Positions 57,529-64,000 of a DNA stretch of 64,000 nt are shown one piece after another. The notes under the pieces are model-generated. The model was not told the DNA's origin, did no database searches, and was given only the letters and a program-made list of their open reading frames with translations. This DNA comes from Puccinia triticina (Eukaryota; Basidiomycota; Pucciniomycetes; Pucciniales; Pucciniaceae): NCBI RefSeq assembly GCF_026914185.1, contig NC_070565.1:3658001-3722000 (forward strand). The letters run 5' to 3'. Both the position numbers and the translations under genes were made by a program. How positions within the stretch are numbered: position 1 is the stretch's first letter; each line of letters starts with the position of its first letter.

Positions 57529-58207
57529 AACCCCAGCAGCTACCTTGGCCGTCTATGGCCTCATGTCACCCAGTTGCTCCAGAACACGCTTGAGATCATG
57601 CGACAGGAACTCAATCGCTCGGTGATGTCCCCCCATTTAATAGGTCAGTCACCTCCCACACACATTCTCTCTGCACAGGGCTACTTAGACTGCTCATCCC
57701 ATTCCTTATATATATCGAGAACAACAAATGGCCACGCTTCAGCTGACCCCGGACCAATACTTGAGCTTTGGCGAGCTGACGAAGCCCTCACAGGCGCTGA
57801 TCAGCAGGCTGCAAAGGGCCGATCAGCTCGACCGGATCCTACTCACGAGGGCCTCAACCTTCTTCGTGCTGGCGTGTCTGTACATCCTCAAAAAGCGGAT
57901 CCTGGACCGCAGCGTCTCGCTGCTTCCCACCCTCCTCTCTCCCCTCAGCCGGACGACGGCTCAGATCATCACAAATAACAAGCAGGCCGCCGTCGCCATC
58001 GCCTCAACTGGCGCGCAGGATGTCCTGCTGGGCGCTTCAGCAGAGGCCGCCGCCGCCGCTGTGACCACCTACACAGTCGCTTTCATCCCAAGCCTCGCAT
58101 CCCCCAATTTACCCCCAGCCGTCGCCAAACTTCTGCTGACACCCACCCCCGCCAATCCATCTGTCCCCCAAATGCCAGAAATTGAACTGCTTCATGAAGA
58201 GCTTTAA
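57529..58207 (+). pseudogene. SEC20: SEC20-like SNARE, 3' exons only (captured in the Helitron)
   Basis: Readable exons are approximately 57529-57643 (L-L-Q-N-T-L-E-I-M-R-Q-E-L-N-R-S) and 57720-58207. Joined, they read ELNRSVMSPHLIEQQMATLQ on into Q-Y-L-S-F-G-E-L-T-K-P-S-Q-A-L-I-S-R-L-Q-R-A-D-Q-L-D-R-I-L, then a membrane span T-F-F-V-L-A-C-L-Y-I-L-K-K-R. This is the Sec20 SNARE and anchor region, which acts in Golgi-to-ER retrograde transport. The luminal tail ends L-L-H-E-E-L, like the HDEL retrieval signal of Sec20. The N-terminal two thirds of the family protein could not be traced upstream. The splice acceptor at 57719 is atypical, though it is the only one restoring homology. Whether this copy is expressed is unknown. 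Confidence 0.65.
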
Positions 58208-59541
58208 AGTTGCATACTTCCCTTCAGGACTTGTCCAGCTGACCATGACACTTACCAAGATTTCGTATTCTTTTGTACTCATAGTCTCATACAAATACCC
58301 TGTTCAGATTGCTACCCCAAATCTTTGTATTGTATTTCCTGGTCCTGACAAGCAGCTGTCATCCTTCTTGTTTGCTCTCCCTGGCGGTCATTGGCCTGTG
58401 GATTTGGGCAATGAACAACACGGAGGTTGAGAAACGGACGCTCACCAGGATGCTCCCTGGGGGGCAGCTCAAGGCCCGGAACATTGTCACCAGCAGTGTC
58501 GCGCTTGTTATCGTTTGTGTGCGGATCTTCCTCTGATTTTTTACCAGCGCGACGGCCCCTTCCCGAATAGGGACGGATCCTAAGACGTATTAGCCTGTTT
58601 TGCATATCAAATATACATCAGAAGGACATACTACTGACAATCATCACATCCCTTCTGTAGATTAAAATGGAAGCCACCATTTGAAAACTCAATTGACTTC
58701 TGTTTAGAACTCAGTGTTTTCCCTTTTAACAGACGGCCCAGAGGAGGCAGACTTTTATGCAAATACACTATTTGTTCTGATGATGAATTGCGGAGAGAAG
58801 GGAAACAGTTTTTTGAAACACTCGAGATGTCTGATGAAGAATGGATGGAGTTGAGTGTGATTCCTGCCAAAAGTTGGGCGCAAATAACACAGCTTTGTGT
58901 GATTACTGACACCACCAATGTTTTAACAACCAAATAGACGAAAACAAAGACGTGAGCAGCTTGGTCATCGAGTTGTTGACGTTGTCTGGGACGCGCCTCA
59001 GAATACATGGAAACTACTGAGGTTCAGGGATGACAAGAGCAATGGTAATTATCGGGCCATTGTCTTTTTGATCCTCAACAGTATTTGCCATGGCTGCCTT
59101 CGCCCTCCCCTCGGCGGCAGGAACAATCAACTGGACGGCCGCTGCGCCCTTGTGTGTCTTTCAAAGGCTTCATCGCTCAGAAGGCTAAGGAATCCATCCG
59201 CAGCCACACACTGGCCTTGAAGCTGCTCATCATCCTTGCCCTTATCACACGCCAACACCTAGCATCCCCCTCCTCCAGCTGGGCAATGTCCAGCAATATC
59301 TGTTTTTGGTTGCCGGTTGAAGGACAAGGACACCCAGCACTATGACAATCACAAGATTGAATCAAAAAATGTTTTTCCCTATTATTCAAGCCTCACAAGG
59401 AAAATTTGTGTTGTCCAGAAACTAATACACCAATTAGTGTAAGGTCTTGATTGAGAACACATCAGGGCTCATAATGGACCATGAAACTGTGACTTTCATT
59501 GTCCACTTACTAATTGAGATGATGAGAAGTTAAGCTAATAA
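58208..59541. other. Helitron interior; short membrane-type ORF at 58309-58536 of unknown status
   Basis: The frame 58309-58536 reads into a hydrophobic stretch and ends M-N-N-T-E-V-E-K-R..A-L-V-I-V-C-V-R-I-F-L. It could be an exon of another captured membrane-protein gene. No start or partner exon was found. The frame at 59085-59345 has no recognisable family. Confidence 0.35.
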
Positions 59542-59955
59542 TAAGAGACGCCAGAGGACCGCAGTGAGCACGCGAGGAGATCGTGGGGGAGCGAAGAGAC
59601 GAGGAAAGGAAAACAAGGGAGACTAATCACCTAAGAGACGCCAGAGGACCGCAGTGAGCACGCGAGGAGATCGTGGGGGAGCGAAGAGACGAGGAAAGGA
59701 AAACAAGGGAGACTAATCACCTATTGAGGTGAGAGAGAGACGACTGATGTGAGTGTGCATTGCATAGCAAGGAAACAAGAAGACAGGACACAATGAGAAA
59801 GAGAAGAGAAAAGAAAGAGAGCAAACCTAAGAGACGCCAGAGGACCGCAGAGAGCACGCGAGGAGATCGTGGGGGAGCGAAGAGACGAGGAAAGGAAAAC
59901 AAGGGAGACTAATCACCTATTGAGGTGAGAGAGAGACGACTGATGTGAGTGAGGA
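59542..59955. repeat. GA-rich direct repeat, three copies
   Basis: A unit beginning TAAGAGACGCCAGAGGACCG and running through GAAAACAAGGGAGACTAATC occurs at 59542, 59632 and about 59828. The first two copies are adjacent with a 90-bp period. The second and third extend further, to ATGTGAGTG. Copies are almost identical, so the amplification is recent. Confidence 0.85.
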
Positions 59956-60382
59956 AAAAAAGGAAAAGGAAATACAGGCTAAGTTCGGATGTCTGTAAGT
60001 ACACGAGTGATGAAACCTAAACTCAGTATATACATGATCCATTAGGTTTCCCCCCACTTTGGTCAGTGACCCCTATCCCAGATGTCCCTGTCCTGTCACA
60101 AATAATGTCTAAATTTTTTGCTGCAAACTGAGGTCCAAATGTGATTGGGCACAGTTTGAATTGACAATGTACAAAAGAATGATCTACAAAAGAATGCAAC
60201 CCAGAGATGTGGGGTTCATAGCTTTGGGGTTGTAAGTTGTATTCCTGGTGGAACAGTGACAGCGGGAGCTGTAATGTCAACAAGGGCAGGGATTGCCAAT
60301 GGTCAGGGTTTTGGGCAAGTATTGGGGGGTGGAATATGGGGGGTAAGGGAATGGAGGTGGAGGTTGGAACCCTGAAAGTGCA

Positions 60383-60406
60383 GCGGCGTAGCCGCCTTGG
60401 ACTCTA
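60383..60406 (+). other. Helitron 3' terminus
   Basis: The hairpin GCGGCGTAGCCGC is followed by CTTGGACT and CTAG, then host T. A diverged copy of the same terminus lies at 61123-61154 (GTGGCATAGCCGC..CTCTAG). Confidence 0.75.
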
Positions 60407-61122
60407 GTATGTCTTGAACCTTGATCCATTAGGGGGGTTCACAATAGGATTAAAATAAAATTTTGTAGTCATTTTTATGGCCTTTATCACCAAATTTTAA
60501 AAATCTGGCAAGATGTGCAGGACTTGCTGTCCCCTGAGAATCAGACAAACTTCTTCATTTTTATAAAAAAAATTCATAAAGGCCTTGAAATTAACTACAG
60601 ACTTCCTTTGTGTTGCGCACTAGCACTTTTCTTTTTAATTTTTGTATCTTGGGGAAACCCTTGTTTTTTTTTTGTGATTTGATGTATTTATAGGGGGAAC
60701 CCTTGATCTTTTTTTTCAATTGTGGAAAATCTGTGTCTTTAATAAACTTGGATACAGGTCTTTATTGACGTTTTCTGATAATAAACAATGATCAGCAATG
60801 TTGGCAAGGCACAAACAGCTCAAGTGACTCAATTGTGTGCTCATGAGTCCCTAACCATCAAGTGCAGGCTTTGATAAGCTTATTCTTCAGCAATCTGGGA
60901 TAAGTTTAATCTGTTGGATATTGTGGCTCAGCAATACCTTTGATAACAAAATAAAATGTGTGATAAGAAATGCCCAAATTCATTCAACAGTACATACAAA
61001 ACCTCATTTTTGTTGACAGATTTCAATCTTGGGATTGCTGGATCAGTGGGGTTTGGGCGGGTGCCATCCCTGTGCCGTGAGCAAGGCAACAGGGGGAGCT
61101 TGGCCCAAGCAGGGGGCGTATA

Positions 61123-61154
61123 TTGTGCAGTGGCATAGCCGCTTTGGCCTCTAG
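61123..61154 (+). other. Older Helitron-like 3' terminus
   Basis: GTGCAGTGGCATAGCCGC forms the stem GTGGC/GCCGC and is followed by CTTTGGCCTCTAG. The next base is C rather than T, so the end has probably mutated. The mirror copy in the left arm is at about 48903-48933. Confidence 0.5.
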
Positions 61155-61476
61155 CAAATAGTGAAAGAAGTAAAAGATGAGAAAATATAAGACACAGGCA
61201 AAAGAAAAATCAATCACAATAAAAAAGAAATGTGTCAAAAAGGATCATAAAAAAGTAAGTCAAGGAAAAACCTCTGGTGCTATCCTTGAGATTGAGGTTC
61301 TTGACTCTTGAGGCTCCTGGTAAGTGCACAGGTGTAAACACCACACCAGGGGAATACAGATATCAGTTCTCTACCATCATCTTGCCACATTATAATCTCA
61401 AAGTTTATCTCAAATATTCATCAACTCAATGAATTGACAGTTGAATATTTTATAAATTTCTTTCTTCTGATTTTCT

Positions 61477-63635
61477 TCACCCCATTTTTTCCTCCAGATA
61501 TTCCATCAAGTCTTGAAACTCAGCATGAACGTTTCTTGAGTTACACCTGATTCCTCTGAGCTCCTTTTGTATGATGGGTATGTTTAGTATATTTGTTTTG
61601 ATTTTCCTTTCAAGTATTTTTTGAACCCTTTTATAATCTTTAATCATATTTGAAAGCAGATCATATTGGTTTTTATAGAAAGATTGAATGTTGCATGAAT
61701 GTCTCCGGAGACGGTGCTTAATGAAGCTATTGTACTCTTCTTCAGATATAGATTTGGTATATTTTTTCATTCCATGGATACGTTTAGCTATCAAAAGCAT
61801 CTTGAATTTGTATTCAAAGTACTTTGGAAGAAATATTTTCTTTGATTTATATGTGATCTTTGGTGAGTGTCTTGATGGTTTCTCAAGAGATTTGTTCAAA
61901 TCATCAGAGATACCCTTTTTATATTTTTTCAAGACATGTCTGATAATACCTGGTGAAAATTTCCTTTCAAAGAAATCCAACATTTCACAAGTATCATAAG
62001 TTAGTATTTCTATGTGATATTGTGAGCTGCAGTGGTAATTCTCCAATGGTAAACTCATTTCAGGACAAATTTTCACCAGAAGAATGATGAGATTCTTTAC
62101 ATCAAGTTCAAATTCAAATTCATTCATTGATTTGATTTGGATTTCATTATTTTTGTTTTTCAAACCTGTTGATTGATTTAAAGTACCTTTGAGATGCTTC
62201 ATTAATTCTTTACTGGAGCTCTCATACCAAAAATTGAACTCTAACCCATCCAAATCATAAATATCTGTATAGCGATAATAACTGGAAGCAAATTTGTCGC
62301 TGTAAAGCTTCATATTTATTCTATCTTCACCACTTCTACTGAGAGCTGGGGTGTTTAAGGATTAAAAAAATAAAACATTTCATGTCCCATGAGTATCAAT
62401 CTTGACTTCAAAAGTTGTCTGTTAAAATAACTAACCCTCAAGGAACTGGAAATCTGATTTCCAAAACCAGTTCTCAGTGGGATCTGTCCCAGAGTAAGTA
62501 ATACTATATTCTGGGAGGGCCTTGGATATATCTTGAATCCTACTTCTGGTAAAAGAAAATAGAAGTTTATCTTCTTCAAACAATCTTCTGATATCATTCT
62601 TATTGACAAATCCATTTGTGAATATAAAATCAATTCCTTTGAATAGGTATGGCGTAGCTACGCGGGATTCATGATTGTAAATTTCATAAAATGACTGTTG
62701 ATTGTTTTTCATGTTATTTTTGAATATTTCTTGTATTTCAATCAAAAAGGAAGTACCATGATTTGTCCTTGATTTGTGTTTTGCAATCAATGGATATACA
62801 GCATCCGGTAATTCTTTCAGAAATGAACTGTTTGGTTGATCTTGTGCAAGCAATTCTATTAATGGTTTCATTGACGAAACTGTTGGATTAACTTCCAGTA
62901 TATCACAGAGCACAAGACGCTTAAATACTTGTAAATACTTGTGATATTTGTCCAGAAATTCTGCAAATTCAGGTTCCAATCCTTGAGGAAAGATACTGGG
63001 CTTCAGTCCCTCAAGCATTTCAAACTCCTCCTGAAGCCATTTCATCTGCTCTAAAGCTCAGGATAGTTGATATATAATTGATTGGTTAGTGATGGAATCA
63101 AAAATAAATTTATTAGAAGCTTGCCTTTCTTTTGTTCCAGTTTTACTTTCATTTCATGACGTTCTGATAATATTTTCCCAATCAACCAATCAATCATGGA
63201 ATTCAAAATTCAAAAGGAAATGATTTCAGCAATCTAGGGGAATTCAACCAACTTCTTTCACTCTTTTCAGGCCTTTTGTGGCTCAACCTATTTTCCCAAT
63301 ATAACTTGGGATCTTTTGTATTGCTGTTTTCACCAGAATACCTGGGAATGGACCTTGAGGACTCATTTTTCTGTACTGTTTCCCCTTGGAGAAAATATAA
63401 AGATTTCTTTTTTTGGAAACGGGATTGGCCTAGTGAAGAAAATCCGAAATTAGAATGGAAAAGGGATCATAAAATTGTGTAAAATTGATGTGAAGAGAAG
63501 GCATCTTTTACCATTAGGAGTATATCTTTGACCAATATGCTCTTGAATCTCAGTTTCTGCTCTCCATGGGAGCTCAATAGTACCAAACAAAGCTGAGATG
63601 GAGAATCCACTAACAAACAGAAATTGGAAAAGCAT
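61477..63635 (-). CDS. Predicted secreted protein, 607 aa, family copy in the right arm
   Basis: Model: complement(join(61477..62345,62436..63050,63125..63163,63253..63429,63512..63635)), 1824 nt. Exon lengths 124, 177, 39 and 615 equal those of the left-arm copy; the last exon is one codon longer. Exon 1 begins MLFQFLFVSGFSISALFG, a signal peptide. The GC donor after exon 3 is conserved. All frames are open, so both arm copies appear intact and potentially expressed. Amino-acid differences between the copies are few and scattered (for example R to M and N to D in the last exon). Function is unknown. See the left-arm copy for shared motifs. Confidence 0.8.
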
Positions 63636-64000
63636 TTTATCAGGTAGAATCAGAAGATTGATGGAGTGTGTCAATGTGCATGAATGAGCCAGACAGTCAA
63701 ATGGAGAGATAAGAAGCCAATCCAAGAAAAAAATGGCTGGATTAGAGAAATTGTTTTTATATTGAATTTGGTTTGATTATACTATGTGACAGGTTCATAT
63801 TTTTCAGTCACACATGCTGTATATTACTCATGATGAGCATTTTTTTTAGCTGTTTTGTTACATTTTCTTACCACTTACATGAAATTTAGTTATTTGTCTT
63901 TTATACTTGAATGATGCTTGCACAACTCACTGAAACCAAAATCAACAGTACACGCATTTCAGTGCAGACAGGTTTGGTCAATTTAGGAAAAACATACACC

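Larger units (their letters stand above)
55172..60406 (+). mobile_element. Non-autonomous Helitron (5.2 kb) carrying a SEC20 fragment and a nested MITE
   Basis: The 5' end is TC after A at 55171. The 3' end is a hairpin GCGGC-GTA-GCCGC, then 11-12 nt, then CTAG ending at 60406, followed by T at 60407. These are the standard Helitron ends and the A/T insertion site. The left arm of the inverted duplication holds the unoccupied version: in reverse complement its sequence runs from TTATCTAAAAA straight into TATGTCTTGAA, exactly where the right arm is split. No Rep or helicase lies inside. It carries a Harbinger-like MITE near its 5' end, a SEC20-like exon pair and a GA-rich triplicated repeat. 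It would depend on a helper such as the source of the decayed helicase upstream. Confidence 0.8.
60407..64000. repeat. Right arm of the large inverted duplication (continues past window)
   Basis: Near-identical reverse complement of 46100-49650. Small differences include a codon insertion in the gene copy and point changes such as CTCTAG/CTGTAG. The arm runs off the window end. Confidence 0.9.

Noticed and set aside
46100..64000. Considered the two arms as giant TIRs of one mobile element
   Set aside because: The spacer consists of independently explained insertions (gag element, Helitron, word arrays), and the outer end of the right arm lies outside the window, so TSDs cannot be tested.

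Overview
This is nuclear DNA of a filamentous fungus. Genes carry many short introns (mostly 50-110 nt, GT-AG with a few GC-AG), and the conserved proteins (phospholipase B, RSC4, NBR1-like, E2, UBP9/13-type protease) look fungal. Lineage-specific secreted proteins, a small Cys-rich secreted peptide and wide repeat-rich gaps best fit a basidiomycete of the rust type (Pucciniales). That placement is inference, since no marker gene was searched.

Layout. 0-22 kb is a gene-dense block: the tail of a Lys-rich protein, a 10-exon secreted protein, a thioredoxin-like (TXNDC17/Clot) gene, tRNA-Gly(GCC), a 13-exon phospholipase B, an RSC4-like double-bromodomain protein and an NBR1-like autophagy receptor. 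22-32.5 kb is repeat-rich, with a broken secreted-protein gene, a 2.2-kb TIR element carrying a PPM1 fragment, and an Obg-GTPase fragment. 32.8-44.4 kb is genic again: a UBC4/5-like E2 with a tail, a 60-residue secreted peptide, and a UBP9/13-like deubiquitinase. 45-64 kb is mobile DNA: a large inverted duplication (46.1-49.7 kb against 60.4-64.0 kb, plus a short piece at 55.1 kb) with one intact copy of a ~606-residue secreted-protein gene in each arm. Between the arms lie a gag-only copia-type element, a decayed Helitron helicase, and a Helitron (55172-60406) that carries a SEC20 fragment and a nested Harbinger-like element.

The main unusual signal is a set of elements whose interiors are built from one short word and its reverse complement (CAATAC/GTATTG, CGCTA/TAGCG, GACCGGTC-type, and AAATCTGGA or AACCCAA types). 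At least four of them have terminal inverted repeats close to CAAYRSTG and 7-bp target-site duplications, so one transposition system appears to mobilise unrelated palindromic-word interiors. The Helitron ends are supported by a paralogous empty site in the other arm of the inverted duplication.

Exon models were built by hand from reading frame and splice sites. All coding exon sums are multiples of three, but no search, alignment program or transcript data was available.
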